The notes under the pieces were generated by a model. The model had not been told where the DNA came from, searched no databases, and saw only the letters and a list, made by a program, of their open reading frames with translations. A program made the position numbers and the translations under genes. Below, piece by piece: positions 55,497 through 64,000 of a stretch of 64,000 nucleotides of DNA; within the stretch, counting starts at the first letter, position 1; each line of letters starts with the position of its first letter. The stretch is from Neisseria mucosa (lineage in GTDB: Bacteria; Pseudomonadota; Gammaproteobacteria; Burkholderiales; Neisseriaceae), in contig NZ_CP053939.1 in assembly GCF_013267835.1 (NCBI RefSeq), positions 620,001 to 684,000 on the forward strand. Direction: 5' to 3'.

Positions 55497-57062
55497 ATGA
55501 CCCAAGACAAAATCCTCATCCTCGACTTCGGCTCGCAAGTTACCCAGCTGATCGCCCGCCGCGTGCGCGAAGCCCACGTTTACTGCGAACTGCATTCTTT
55601 CGACATGCCTTTGGAAGAAATCAAAGCCTTCAATCCAAAAGGCATCATCCTCTCCGGCGGCCCCAATTCCGTTTACGAATCCGATTATCAAGCCGATACC
55701 GGTATTTTTGATTTGGGTATTCCGGTTTTGGGCATTTGCTACGGTATGCAATTTATGGCGCACCACTTGGGCGGCGAAGTTAGCCCGGGCAACCAACGTG
55801 AATTCGGTTATGCGCAAGTGAAAACCATCGACAGCGAGCTGACACGCGGCATTCAAGATGATGCTCCTAATACGCTCGACGTTTGGATGAGCCATGGCGA
55901 TAAAGTTTCCAAACTGCCTACCGGCTTCTCCGTCATCGGCGATACGCCGTCTTGCCCGATTGCCATGATGGAAAACGCTGAGAAACAATTCTACGGCATC
56001 CAATTCCACCCTGAAGTGACCCATACCAAACAAGGCCGCGCGTTGTTGAACCGCTTTGTCTTGGATATTTGCGGCGCACAACCAAGCTGGACCATGCCGA
56101 ACTACATCGAAGAAGCCGTTGCCAAAATCCGCGAACAAGTCGGCAACGACGAAGTGATTTTAGGTTTGTCCGGTGGCGTGGACTCTTCCGTAGCGGCGGC
56201 GCTGATTCACCGTGCCATCGGCGACCAACTGACCTGTGTGTTTGTTGACCACGGCCTGTTGCGCCTGAACGAAGGCAAAATGGTGATGGACATGTTTGCC
56301 CGCAACTTGGGCGTACGCGTGATTCACGTTGATGCCGAAGAGCAGTTTTTGGCGAAACTTGCCGGCGTGACCGATCCCGAGAAAAAACGCAAAATCATCG
56401 GTGCGGAATTTATTGAAGTCTTTGACGCTGAAGAGAAAAAACTCACCAACGCCAAATGGTTGGCACAAGGTACGATTTACCCTGACGTAATCGAATCCGC
56501 AGGCGCGAAAACCAAAAAAGCCCACGCCATCAAATCGCACCACAATGTCGGCGGCCTGCCTGAAAACATGAAACTCAAATTGCTTGAGCCGTTGCGCGAC
56601 TTGTTCAAAGACGAAGTGCGCGAATTGGGCGTCGCTTTGGGTCTGCCTCGTGAAATGGTGTACCGTCATCCGTTCCCGGGCCCGGGTTTGGGCGTGCGTA
56701 TCTTGGGTGAAGTGAAAAAAGAATACGCCGACTTGCTCCGTCAGGCGGACGACATTTTCATCCAAGAATTGCGCAACACCACCGATGAAAACGGTACATC
56801 TTGGTACGACCTGACCAGCCAAGCCTTTGCCGTATTCCTGCCTGTGAAATCCGTCGGCGTGATGGGCGACGGCCGCACATACGATTACGTCGTTGCCTTG
56901 CGTGCCGTGATTACCAGCGACTTTATGACTGCGCACTGGGCAGAGCTGCCATACTCGCTGCTTGGCCGTGTGTCCAACCGCATCATCAACGAAGTCAAAG
57001 GTATCAACCGCGTGGTTTATGATGTCAGCGGCAAACCGCCTGCCACGATTGAATGGGAATAA
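55497..57062 (+). CDS. guaA: GMP synthase (glutamine-hydrolysing)
   Basis: 521 residues. The glutaminase domain has the nucleophile C81 in GICYGMQ and a catalytic HPEVTHT; the ATP pyrophosphatase domain has [11 protein letters not shown]; the dimerisation domain ends in TIEWE. It converts XMP to GMP. Confidence 0.97.
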   Translation: MTQDKILILDFGSQVTQLIARRVREAHVYCELHSFDMPLEEIKAFNPKGIILSGGPNSVYESDYQADTGIFDLGIPVLGICYGMQFMAHHLGGEVSPGNQREFGYAQVKTIDSELTRGIQDDAPNTLDVWMSHGDKVSKLPTGFSVIGDTPSCPIAMMENAEKQFYGIQFHPEVTHTKQGRALLNRFVLDICGAQPSWTMPNYIEEAVAKIREQVGNDEVILGLSGGVDSSVAAALIHRAIGDQLTCVFVDHGLLRLNEGKMVMDMFARNLGVRVIHVDAEEQFLAKLAGVTDPEKKRKIIGAEFIEVFDAEEKKLTNAKWLAQGTIYPDVIESAGAKTKKAHAIKSHHNVGGLPENMKLKLLEPLRDLFKDEVRELGVALGLPREMVYRHPFPGPGLGVRILGEVKKEYADLLRQADDIFIQELRNTTDENGTSWYDLTSQAFAVFLPVKSVGVMGDGRTYDYVVALRAVITSDFMTAHWAELPYSLLGRVSNRIINEVKGINRVVYDVSGKPPATIEWE

Positions 57063-57074
57063 TCCCTAAATAAT

Positions 57075-57113
57075 AAAGGCCGTCTGAACAGATATTGTTC
57101 AGACGGCCTTTTT
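57075..57113 (+). terminator. DUS-pair terminator of guaA
   Basis: AAAGGCCGTCTGAACA and TGTTCAGACGGCCTTTTT with a six-base loop; the stem extends beyond the DUS. Confidence 0.88.
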
Positions 57114-57196
57114 GCACTGATGAGCTTAGTTAACGCATACAATGAAATCAATCAGCAAACTTTCCGTTAGCGGTTTAAGCAAACTCAGCAAATACC

Positions 57197-58069
57197 TTAA
57201 TCAATACGGCCGAATTTTCCGCTTTTAAAATCGCTAACGGCTTGTCGGATTTCTTCAGCAGTATTCATCACAAATGGGCCGTAGCCGACTACGGGTTCAT
57301 CAATCGGAACGCCGGAAAGCAGCAAGATTTTGACTTCTTCGCTACCGGCTTTCGCGCGCACTTTACCGCCGGTTTGCTCAAAATTGACCAATTCTCCGGC
57401 TGTTGCCTGTTCATTGCCATTAAACGTAACCGTTCCGCGCAGGACAACCATAGACAGATTGTGATTGTCAGGTATTTCCAACTCGGCTTCTTTATTGGCA
57501 TGGAGCACAATATCCCAAACATTCATTTCGGTGAACGTGTCCGCCGCGCCTTTTACGTCGTCATGTTCGCCTGCAATCAGGCGTAAGTAGCCGGCTTCGT
57601 TGGGAAATTTGACGACGGGAATATTTGCTTTGGCAAGATGCTGATAGCGTGGCGGAGTATTTTTGTCTTTGGCCGGCAGGTTGACCCAGAGTTGCACCAT
57701 TTCAAAGAGTCCGCCTTTTTTGCTGAAGTTTTCAGAGTGGAATTCTTCATGAATGATGCCTGAACCTGCGGTCATCCATTGCACGTCGCCTTCGTAAATA
57801 ATGCCGCCGCCTCCGCTGGAGTCGCGGTGTGCCACTTCGCCGTGGTAGGCGATGGTAACGGTTTCAAAGCCTTTGTGCGGATGTTGTCCGACACCGCGCG
57901 GACCGTGCGTTTCGTTGGGTGCAAATTCATATGGCGCAGCATAGTCCAACATCAGGAATGGATTGGTGCAGCGGTCGTCAGCCATGTGGGAGAACAAAGG
58001 TTGCACGAGGAATCCGTTGCCTACCCAGTGTTGGCTGTCGGCTCGGTAGATTTGTTTGATGTTGCGCAT
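57197..58069 (-). CDS. Pirin family protein
   Basis: 290 residues, double cupin. The metal ligands appear in HPHKGFETVTIAYHG and IIHEEFHSE. Pirins are iron-binding proteins, some with quercetinase activity. It is divergent from an HxlR regulator, which probably controls it. Confidence 0.9.
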   Translation of the reverse strand: MRNIKQIYRADSQHWVGNGFLVQPLFSHMADDRCTNPFLMLDYAAPYEFAPNETHGPRGVGQHPHKGFETVTIAYHGEVAHRDSSGGGGIIYEGDVQWMTAGSGIIHEEFHSENFSKKGGLFEMVQLWVNLPAKDKNTPPRYQHLAKANIPVVKFPNEAGYLRLIAGEHDDVKGAADTFTEMNVWDIVLHANKEAELEIPDNHNLSMVVLRGTVTFNGNEQATAGELVNFEQTGGKVRAKAGSEEVKILLLSGVPIDEPVVGYGPFVMNTAEEIRQAVSDFKSGKFGRID

Positions 58070-58201
58070 GATAAAGTTCCTTCTTTTTATGGCGTCTGAA
58101 GCCTTTCAGATGGCCTTTTGTTACGGAATGATTGTATTATAGGGGGTACAAACTTTATAACAAATACGCACATTTTTTATACTGTGGTTTGGAGATTTTG
58201 T

Positions 58202-58552
58202 ATGTCGGAAACAGTACACGCACACGGCTCTTGCTGTCCGGTCGTCAATACTTTGGATATTATCGGCGGTAAATGGAAGGTATTGATTTTATATTATTTA
58301 AATAGCGAAACCCGTCGCTTCAATGAGTTGCAGCGTTTGTTGGCAGGTATTACCCAGCGGATGCTGACGTTGCAGCTGCGCGAATTGGAAAACGACGGTA
58401 TCGTTCATCGGGAAGTGTATCCGCAGGTACCGCCGAAGGTAGAGTATTCGCTGACTGAATTTGGGCGGACGCTGATGCCTGTGATCGAAGCCATGCACCG
58501 TTGGGGCGAACAATATGCTGCGGAATGTGTGAAACATAAAAAGCAGCCGTAG
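58202..58552 (+). CDS. HxlR-family transcriptional regulator
   Basis: 116 residues. The winged-helix HxlR core is seen: [49 protein letters not shown] and the wing [13 protein letters not shown]. Two adjacent cysteines (C11, C12) precede it, as in redox-sensing HxlR members. GGAG precedes the ATG at 58202. Divergent orientation with the pirin gene suggests quinone- or electrophile-responsive control, which is inference. Confidence 0.88.
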   Translation: MSETVHAHGSCCPVVNTLDIIGGKWKVLILYYLNSETRRFNELQRLLAGITQRMLTLQLRELENDGIVHREVYPQVPPKVEYSLTEFGRTLMPVIEAMHRWGEQYAAECVKHKKQP

Positions 58553-58590
58553 GCTTATGCTTTTATGGTTATGATATTGATGAAGGCTTT

Positions 58591-58642
58591 AAGGCCGTCT
58601 GAACAGGCGTGATTCAAGGTTTCACGCTTGTTCAGACGGCCT
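58591..58642. terminator. DUS-pair terminator, hxlR/gloB
   Basis: AAGGCCGTCTGAACA plus GCGTG pair with CACGC plus TGTTCAGACGGCCTT around a ten-base loop; it serves convergent genes. Confidence 0.87.
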
Positions 58643-58665
58643 TATTCTTTGGGGACTAAGCCCAA

Positions 58666-59415
58666 TCAAAATTGATTTTTCAATTCACGCAAAGCGGCGA
58701 AGACTTCGAGTTCGCTGTTTAATTTTCGTCCGCTCAATTCTTCGGCGCGTGCCCGAACTTGGGGCAGGTGTACGCGGAAAAACGGATTGACTTTGCGTTC
58801 GTGCGCCAGGCTGACAGGCAGTGTCGGCGTGTGTTCGGCTGCGGCCAAGGCCGTCTGAATGTCGGCGTTGTCCGGCTCGATATGTTGGGCAAAGCGCAGA
58901 TTGGAGGCGGTGTATTCGTGCGCCGGATAAAATAGTGTTCCTTCGGGCAGCTGGTTGAATCGGTGGAAGCTGTCGTAAAGCTGCTCGATTGTGCCGGTGA
59001 ATACGCGGCCGCAACCGGCGGAGAACAAGGTATCGCCGCAGAAAACGTGCAGGCCGTCTGAATTTTCCAACAGATAGCTGATGTGGCGGTCGGTATGGCC
59101 GGGGGTCGCCCAGACGGTAACCAAGCCTTCGCCAAACGGGAACTGCGTGCCTGCTGTGACGGTATGCGTCGCCACGTCGATGTCGCTTTCGCCATAGATT
59201 GGGGATTCTAAGAAGCCGTTGTGCAGCGCTTTTGCGCCGCCGGTATGGTCATGATGGGGATGGGTAATCCATATTTGCGCCAGCATCAAGTGGTTGTGAA
59301 CAAGGAATTTTAAGACCGGCGTGGCATCGGACGGATCGACGCAGACGGCATGATTGCCTTCTTGAATCATCCAGATGTAGTTGTCGTTTAGGGCTTGGAT
59401 TGGTGTGATTTTCAT
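58666..59415 (-). CDS. gloB: Hydroxyacylglutathione hydrolase (glyoxalase II)
   Basis: 249 residues. The metallo-beta-lactamase motif THPHHDHTGG, then PGHTDRHISY, FCGDTLFSAGCGR and the substrate-binding HEYTASNLRFA are present. It hydrolyses S-lactoylglutathione to lactate. A DUS lies inside the gene near 58850 and another near 59055. Confidence 0.94.
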   Translation of the reverse strand: MKITPIQALNDNYIWMIQEGNHAVCVDPSDATPVLKFLVHNHLMLAQIWITHPHHDHTGGAKALHNGFLESPIYGESDIDVATHTVTAGTQFPFGEGLVTVWATPGHTDRHISYLLENSDGLHVFCGDTLFSAGCGRVFTGTIEQLYDSFHRFNQLPEGTLFYPAHEYTASNLRFAQHIEPDNADIQTALAAAEHTPTLPVSLAHERKVNPFFRVHLPQVRARAEELSGRKLNSELEVFAALRELKNQF

Positions 59416-59438
59416 ATGCTTTCTTCTGGTTTGGGGTT

Positions 59439-60524
59439 TCAGACGGCCTCTAAATAATCTTTGATATTCGGGCTTTGGCCGAACACGGCTTCATAGGCTT
59501 GCTGGATGCACAGTCGGTTGAACAGCAATCTTTGAGTTTGGTCGCCGTCAATAATCCGCACTTGGCCTTGCAGTTTGGGCGCGTCGTGATGAAAGGTGTT
59601 TTTAAACGCGTGCCAACGGCCGGTTTGCAGATGGACGATGGCAAACATATCGTGCGAAATATTGACGCCGACGCTCAATAGCTTGGCCGAGGCTTGCAGG
59701 CAGAAACTGCTGTCGCCAAACAGGCACAGCCCCGTGTTTTCCGGATAGCGGAACAATTCGATTTTCACGGCTTCGGGTTCGGCAAAGATATTACAAAACA
59801 ACCTCTCAAACAACGACGGCTGCGCCACGCCTTCGCTTAACATACCGTAAAGCCCGCCCAGCCAATCAACATAGCCGAGAAAGGTGAAACGGTAGTCCTG
59901 CATAATGGTTTCGATGCGCTTGGGGTCGCGTTTGCTGATCAAGCGGACAAATTCAAAACCGACTTCCGGCAGCCGCGCCCGAAGTGTTTGGTGCAGGCGG
60001 TGGGCAAACAGGTTTTTATGGTTGTGCGGATTGCGCAGGATACCGAGGAATTTCAGCCGCAATATCCGCCACAAGGCATCCGGTACTTTGACGGTATCGG
60101 CATTTGCCGTAGTTGTTTTCAGACGGCCTTCGGGCAGCGTGCGCAGGTGGTTGCAGGCCTCTTCGTAGCCGCTTTCATGACGGTTGAACCAGCTTTCCAG
60201 ATTGTATTGGTTGGCAGAGTCTTCGACAAAGGTCAGCGTATAGAGGTTTTTCGCCGCCAAGTTTCCGATGATGTTGACGCTTATCGCTTCGCTGCGGTTT
60301 TGTTCTTTGCCGTGGTTTTTTTCGCCAGTATGGAACATTGACAGCGGCAGGTGGTAAACGTTTTGATTCTGCGGGCTGACCTGCGGATTATGCGAATGCT
60401 GCCGCTGCTCGGTCTGGGCGATGAAGTGGTGTTCCTTCGTCGGATTCGCGGTCAACAGGGCGTAAGGCTTTTCTCCGCATTCGGAAAATTCGCAATCGCT
60501 GAGGATAAAGGCTTGTCGAGTCAT
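59439..60524 (-). CDS. Unknown protein of 361 residues
   Basis: A long, uninterrupted frame without signal peptide. Residues 120 onward look like an ordered, mostly helical domain (DALWRILRLKFLGILRNP; LPEVGFEFVRLISKRDPKRI; FTFLGYVDWLGGLYGML). I could not assign a family. The first 80 residues are low-complexity and His/Gln-rich, so translation might begin later. The gene ends in a DUS that supplies its stop codon, and has another DUS inside near 60120. Composition matches the rest of the genome. Confidence 0.72.
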   Translation of the reverse strand: MTRQAFILSDCEFSECGEKPYALLTANPTKEHHFIAQTEQRQHSHNPQVSPQNQNVYHLPLSMFHTGEKNHGKEQNRSEAISVNIIGNLAAKNLYTLTFVEDSANQYNLESWFNRHESGYEEACNHLRTLPEGRLKTTTANADTVKVPDALWRILRLKFLGILRNPHNHKNLFAHRLHQTLRARLPEVGFEFVRLISKRDPKRIETIMQDYRFTFLGYVDWLGGLYGMLSEGVAQPSLFERLFCNIFAEPEAVKIELFRYPENTGLCLFGDSSFCLQASAKLLSVGVNISHDMFAIVHLQTGRWHAFKNTFHHDAPKLQGQVRIIDGDQTQRLLFNRLCIQQAYEAVFGQSPNIKDYLEAV

Positions 60525-60586
60525 AATGTCGGGAAAGGCCGTCTGAATATGTTGATTATAGTTTAAAAGTGGGAATTATACAGAAG

Positions 60587-60683
60587 GACGGCGACGGGTT
60601 TGGTCTTTATACGCAAAAGGACGCAAAAAGGTCGTCTGAAAACAAATATAGTGGGGTTCGCTAAATCGTTTTCAGACGACCTT
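60587..60683. repeat. Left direct repeat of the HNH cassette, with mucosa-type DUS hairpin
   Basis: 97 bases that recur, with changes, at 61690-61785. Shared features in order: GACGGCG, GGTCTT(T)ATACGCAAAAG, AGGTCGTCTGAAAA, a TATAG segment, CGCTAAATCGTTTTCAGACGACCTT (part). The DUS arms at 60629-60640 and 60671-60682 make a hairpin that terminates the HNH gene. Confidence 0.8.
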
Positions 60684-60708
60684 AAATCAACGGACTGTTC
60701 AACACTAT

Positions 60709-61515
60709 TTATTCTTCTTTTTGGAAAACATGGTTGCGGTGATACTCGAAATATTTTTTGCTTTTCGGTCGAATTTTCAATTTAATATTGGGAGAAATTC
60801 CAAGCCGCTTTTGATTTTCCGGATCGATTTTCGGACTGATTTTTATCGTCCCGTCGGTCTCAAACGTAATCAGACCGCTATCGAATAATGCGTCGATATT
60901 GGGTGCGAGCATCAGACCATTGGAGGGGTCTAAACGCTCTGTATCGTTGCACTTACTCCAAGGTTTAATATGGCTGGCAATGAGTAAAGATTGAATATTT
61001 AGACCTGTTAGCGGGCAGCTTGGATATAGTTCGAGTACGTCTTGCCGGAATTTTCCTTGCGCTAGACGGGCTTTGATCAAAGTCTCAATTTCGGTTCGCT
61101 TTTCTGGATTGGTTTCGGATGCTAAACATTCTTCGAGTTCGTCTATATCAGATTTTAAGGATAAGGCAGAAGCTGCCTGAAAATTTGGTATTCCTGTGAG
61201 CTGTTCTAACGGTAACCCTTTATCCTTACAGGTTTTGCATGGATTTAGTCCTTTTTGGTATTCAATCCAGCTCCATTGTTCAAGTTCTTCAATGGAGTTT
61301 GAGCAAACTTTGAAATATTTTTCAGTTGTGCTTTCTCCCGGTCTATCATTTAGGTGGTGACAATTAGCAAAATGTATTCTGGGATGACTCTTATGAATAT
61401 TAGAAGGGTTTTTACGCCTATGTATATTTAATACAAATCCATTTGGGTTTTCATCAATCCATTTAATATAGTCATCATCATCTGGCATATCTTTAAAAAT
61501 TTTTATATCAGACAT
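60709..61515 (-). CDS. HNH endonuclease, restriction-like
   Basis: 268 residues from the ATG at 61515, preceded by GGAG. The C-terminal HNH_2-type domain has CPLTGLNIQSLLIASHIKPW, then RLDPSNGLMLAPNIDALFDSG: the His of ASHI, the Asn of SNGL and the downstream Asn/Asp form the betabetaalpha-metal site. The N-terminal half is unassigned but has CxxC (CKTCKD). Such nucleases occur as stand-alone or type II/IV-like restriction enzymes; no methyltransferase is next to it. AT content is higher than in the flanking genes, and the gene sits between long direct repeats, so it is likely imported. Confidence 0.82.
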   Translation of the reverse strand: MSDIKIFKDMPDDDDYIKWIDENPNGFVLNIHRRKNPSNIHKSHPRIHFANCHHLNDRPGESTTEKYFKVCSNSIEELEQWSWIEYQKGLNPCKTCKDKGLPLEQLTGIPNFQAASALSLKSDIDELEECLASETNPEKRTEIETLIKARLAQGKFRQDVLELYPSCPLTGLNIQSLLIASHIKPWSKCNDTERLDPSNGLMLAPNIDALFDSGLITFETDGTIKISPKIDPENQKRLGISPNIKLKIRPKSKKYFEYHRNHVFQKEE

Positions 61516-61590
61516 AAGTTTCTCCAAATCTTTTCTATAGATTCAATTAAGTTTGTTTGTATATATAGGTTCGGGACAAAAAATCTAGGC

Positions 61591-61693
61591 CGTCATTCCC
61601 GCGCAGGCGGGAATCCAGAAGTTTGGATTTACAGTAATCTTTAAATATTTCTGAAATACAGAGGTCTGGATTCCCGCCTGCGCGGGAATGACG
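61591..61693. repeat. dRS3-bounded NIME repeat unit
   Basis: Two dRS3 copies, each ATTCCC-8 bases-GGGAAT (61595-61614 and 61670-61689), face each other and bracket about 55 bases; the arms extend to CGTC...GACG and CCAGA/TCTGG. This matches neisserial intergenic mosaic elements. It occupies most of the 302-base gap 61516-61817 together with the right direct repeat. Confidence 0.82.
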
Positions 61694-61785
61694 GCGGTCG
61701 GCTCGGTCTTATACGCAAAAGAACATATAAAGGTCGTCTGAAAATAGATATAGCAGAATCCGCTAAATCGTTTTCAGACGACCTT
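61690..61785. repeat. Right direct repeat of the HNH cassette, with mucosa-type DUS hairpin
   Basis: Second copy of the 97-base repeat. Its DUS arms (61731-61742 and 61773-61784) form the terminator behind purL. Confidence 0.8.
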
Positions 61786-61817
61786 TTCTTTAAAGCCGAA
61801 TCAAATCAGCCTGCCGG

Positions 61818-64000
61818 TTAACCCAAAGCCTTCCTTGCTCCGGCGAAGAGGCGGTACCAGCCGGACAGTTCCGTCCAGTCTTCCGGTTTCCAGCTCATTT
61901 GTGCGGCACGGTACACGCGTTCCGGATGCGGCATCATGATGGTAACGCGGCCGTCGGTGTTGGTCACACCGGCGATGCCTTGCGGCGAGCCGTTAGGGTT
62001 GAGCGGATAAGTTTGGGTCACTTTGTTTTGACCGTCCACATATTGCAGCGCAATACCCAAATCGGCAGAAATATTGCCGCCGTGAAGCGCGAAGTCGGCG
62101 CGGCCTTCGCCGTGGCTGACGACGACGGGCAGGCTGGAGCCTTGCATTTCGTTCAGGATCAGGGAAGCTGATTGGGGGACGTGAACCATACTCAGGCGCG
62201 CTTCGAACTGTTCGCTCAGGTTGCGTTTGAACTTCGGCCAGCCTGCCGTGCCGGGGATGATTTCGGCAAGGTTGCTGACCATTTGACAGCCGTTGCACAC
62301 GCCCAATGTCAGCGTGTTCGGATCGGCAAAGAAGGCGGCAAATTGGTCGCGCAGAGCAGGGTGGAACAGAATCGATTTCGCCCAGCCTTCGCCTGCGCCG
62401 AGTACGTCGCCGTAGCTGAAGCCGCCGCACGCCGCCAGCATTTTGAAGTCGGCAAGGTGGACGCGGCCTGCCATCAGGTCGGACATATGCACGTCGTAGG
62501 CATCGAATCCGGCGCGGGTAAACGCGGCGGCCATTTCGATTTGTCCGTTTACACCCTGTTCGCGCAGGATGGCGATTTTGGGTTTCGCGCCGCTGTTGAT
62601 AAACGGCGCGGCGATGTCTTCTTTTACGTCGAATTTCACGTCGGCAAACAATGCGCTGCGTTCGTTGTCGCCAATCAGGGCAAACTCGCTGTCGGCGCAG
62701 GCAGGGTTGTCGCGCAGGCGTTGGATGGCGTGGCTGGTTTCCTGCCATGCGCGTTGCAGGTCGGTAAGGGATTGATTGAAAATTTCTTCTCCTGCATTGA
62801 TGACCATATGGCCGCTGTCGGTAAACTCTCCCAAATGGTGCAGTGTGAGATTCAGTTTCTCGCACAAATTAGAAATATATTCGTGGTCGGCAGCGTGAAC
62901 AGCAATAACGGCTCCTAATTCTTCATTAAACAGGGTAGTTAGGACAAATTTTTGCCATTCTTGAGGCGAGTAATACTCGTTTTGAACGTTAATATTTTTA
63001 CTTACCATTGTCAGCAGGTCGAGATTCATGCCACGGCGAGAAGCAAATGCCATTTCTGCCAGAGTCACAAACAAACCGCCGTCGCTGCGGTCGTGGTAGG
63101 CCAGCAACTTATCTTCTTGAACGAGTTGCTGAATTAACTGATAAAATGCTTTCAGACGGCCTGCATCAATATCAGGTGCTTCGCCGCCGCTTCGGTTATA
63201 CACTTGAGCCAGTGCAGAACCACCCATACGGCACTTGTTGTTGCCTAAGTCAATCATCAGCAGAATAGCGAACGAATTGGCATTGTCTTTTAATACGGGT
63301 GTAACAGTCTTGCGTACGTCTTCCACTGGCGCGAACGCAGAAATAATTAGGCTCAACGGCGAAACGACGGATTTTTTCTCTTCGCCGTCCTGCCACACGG
63401 TTTTCATCGACAGGCTGTCTTTGCCTACGGGAATGCTCAAATCCAATGCCTGACAGGCTTTGGAAACCGCTTCGACGGTGCGGTAGAGTTTTTCGTCTTC
63501 GCCCTCATTGCCGCACGCCGCCATCCAGTTGGCGGAAAGTTTGATGTTGCCGATGTCGCCGATGTTGACCGCCGCGATGTTGGTGATAGCTTCGCCGACA
63601 CACATTCTGCCTGAAGCAGGTGCGTCAAACAGGGCGACGGTCGGTTTTTCGCCCATAGACATCGCTTCGCCGCGATAGGTGTTGAAGCCCATCATGGTAA
63701 CGGCGCAGTCGGCTACGGGCGTTTGGTATTTGCCGACCATTTGGTCGCGGTGGGTCATGCCGCCGACGCTGCGGTCGCCGATGGTAATCAGGAAGTTTTT
63801 AGCGGCTACGGTAGGCAGGCGCAAAACGCGGTAGGCGGCTTCGGTAATGTCGATATCGCCGGCGTTAAACGGTTTTTCAGACGGCGTAACTGTTTTGTCG
63901 GTGCGCGTGGTTTTGGGCGGTTTGCCGAGCAAAACGTTCAACGGTAAATCGACAGGATTGTTGGAGAACAAATCGTCGCGTACCTTCAAATGACCGTCGT
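61818..64000 (-). CDS. purL: Phosphoribosylformylglycinamidine synthase, C-terminal part
   Basis: About 727 of roughly 1300 residues are visible; the 5' end lies beyond the window. The order is: part of the synthetase core ([39 protein letters not shown]) and the C-terminal glutaminase with the nucleophile in [12 protein letters not shown] and HPER near the end. It is the large PurL of Gram-negative bacteria, which makes FGAM from FGAR. DUS copies lie inside the gene near 63155 and, degenerate, near 63878. Confidence 0.96.
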   Translation of the reverse strand, partial: DGHLKVRDDLFSNNPVDLPLNVLLGKPPKTTRTDKTVTPSEKPFNAGDIDITEAAYRVLRLPTVAAKNFLITIGDRSVGGMTHRDQMVGKYQTPVADCAVTMMGFNTYRGEAMSMGEKPTVALFDAPASGRMCVGEAITNIAAVNIGDIGNIKLSANWMAACGNEGEDEKLYRTVEAVSKACQALDLSIPVGKDSLSMKTVWQDGEEKKSVVSPLSLIISAFAPVEDVRKTVTPVLKDNANSFAILLMIDLGNNKCRMGGSALAQVYNRSGGEAPDIDAGRLKAFYQLIQQLVQEDKLLAYHDRSDGGLFVTLAEMAFASRRGMNLDLLTMVSKNINVQNEYYSPQEWQKFVLTTLFNEELGAVIAVHAADHEYISNLCEKLNLTLHHLGEFTDSGHMVINAGEEIFNQSLTDLQRAWQETSHAIQRLRDNPACADSEFALIGDNERSALFADVKFDVKEDIAAPFINSGAKPKIAILREQGVNGQIEMAAAFTRAGFDAYDVHMSDLMAGRVHLADFKMLAACGGFSYGDVLGAGEGWAKSILFHPALRDQFAAFFADPNTLTLGVCNGCQMVSNLAEIIPGTAGWPKFKRNLSEQFEARLSMVHVPQSASLILNEMQGSSLPVVVSHGEGRADFALHGGNISADLGIALQYVDGQNKVTQTYPLNPNGSPQGIAGVTNTDGRVTIMMPHPERVYRAAQMSWKPEDWTELSGWYRLFAGARKALG

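Noticed and set aside
59439..60524. Assignment to the DUF535/VirK family
   Set aside because: Only a loose similarity of domain size; no convincing motif match could be made by eye.
61818..64000. purL as a truncated gene
   Set aside because: The frame is intact and simply runs off the end of the window.

Overview
The window is chromosomal DNA of a Neisseria species, most likely a commensal. The 10-mer GCCGTCTGAA, core of the neisserial DNA uptake sequence (DUS), occurs throughout, mostly as AGGCCGTCTGAA (the AG dialect, which from memory is typical of the subflava/flavescens type of commensals) and very often as inverted pairs that form intergenic terminators. Gene content agrees: IscA/IscU/IscS/IscR next to lldD, BfrA/BfrB, a TfoX_C-TadA fusion, and Neisseria-style lolB-ispE-tRNA-prs-rplY. 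Almost everything is housekeeping; there is no prophage, CRISPR array or complete insertion sequence.

Layout. 1-3.5 kb: lolB (5' cut by the window), ispE, three tandem tRNA-Gln, prs, rplY. 3.5-8.8 kb: iron-sulfur assembly genes on the minus strand (iscR, iscS, iscU, iscA, hscB), interrupted by arfA on the plus strand and by a short accessory island between iscS and iscU. 9-17 kb: lldD, dsbD, folE2, a Cys/Met PLP enzyme, a META lipoprotein, fpr and adenine deaminase. 17-23 kb: bioB, miaA, tadA, hpnC, htpX, hemF. 22.9-27 kb: envelope genes (NlpC/P60 lipoprotein, PLD lipoprotein, nlpD) and surE. 27-33 kb: rhodanese, AhpD-like protein, MtrA-like AraC regulator, typA, bfrA-bfrB. 33-40 kb: methyltransferase, leuA with an in-frame N-terminal HTH extension, a small lipoprotein, purE, a YbgF-like lipoprotein, O-methyltransferase, pcnB. 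40-48.6 kb: dnaG-rpoD, gabD, mdh, phoH. 48.7-58.6 kb: azlCD, rlmB, a VWA lipoprotein, rluB, pdxH, dut, guaA, pirin and an HxlR regulator. 58.7-64 kb: gloB, an unknown gene, an HNH endonuclease cassette, and purL (5' cut by the window).

The accessory DNA lies in two places: about 5.67-6.97 kb inside the isc cluster (two unknown AT-rich genes plus a 42-residue acidic ORF) and about 60.6-61.8 kb (HNH nuclease between long direct repeats, next to a dRS3/NIME unit). The full-length DUS copies I found with AGGTCGTCTGAA, the dialect associated with N. mucosa/sicca, are confined to these two intervals, which suggests import from such a donor. Other points of interest are a terminator inside arfA (non-stop mRNA rescue design), a putative autoregulated HTH-LeuA fusion with matching inverted operators, DUS-pair hairpins in the leaders of pcnB and dnaG, and promoter -10 boxes placed in the loops of DUS terminators.
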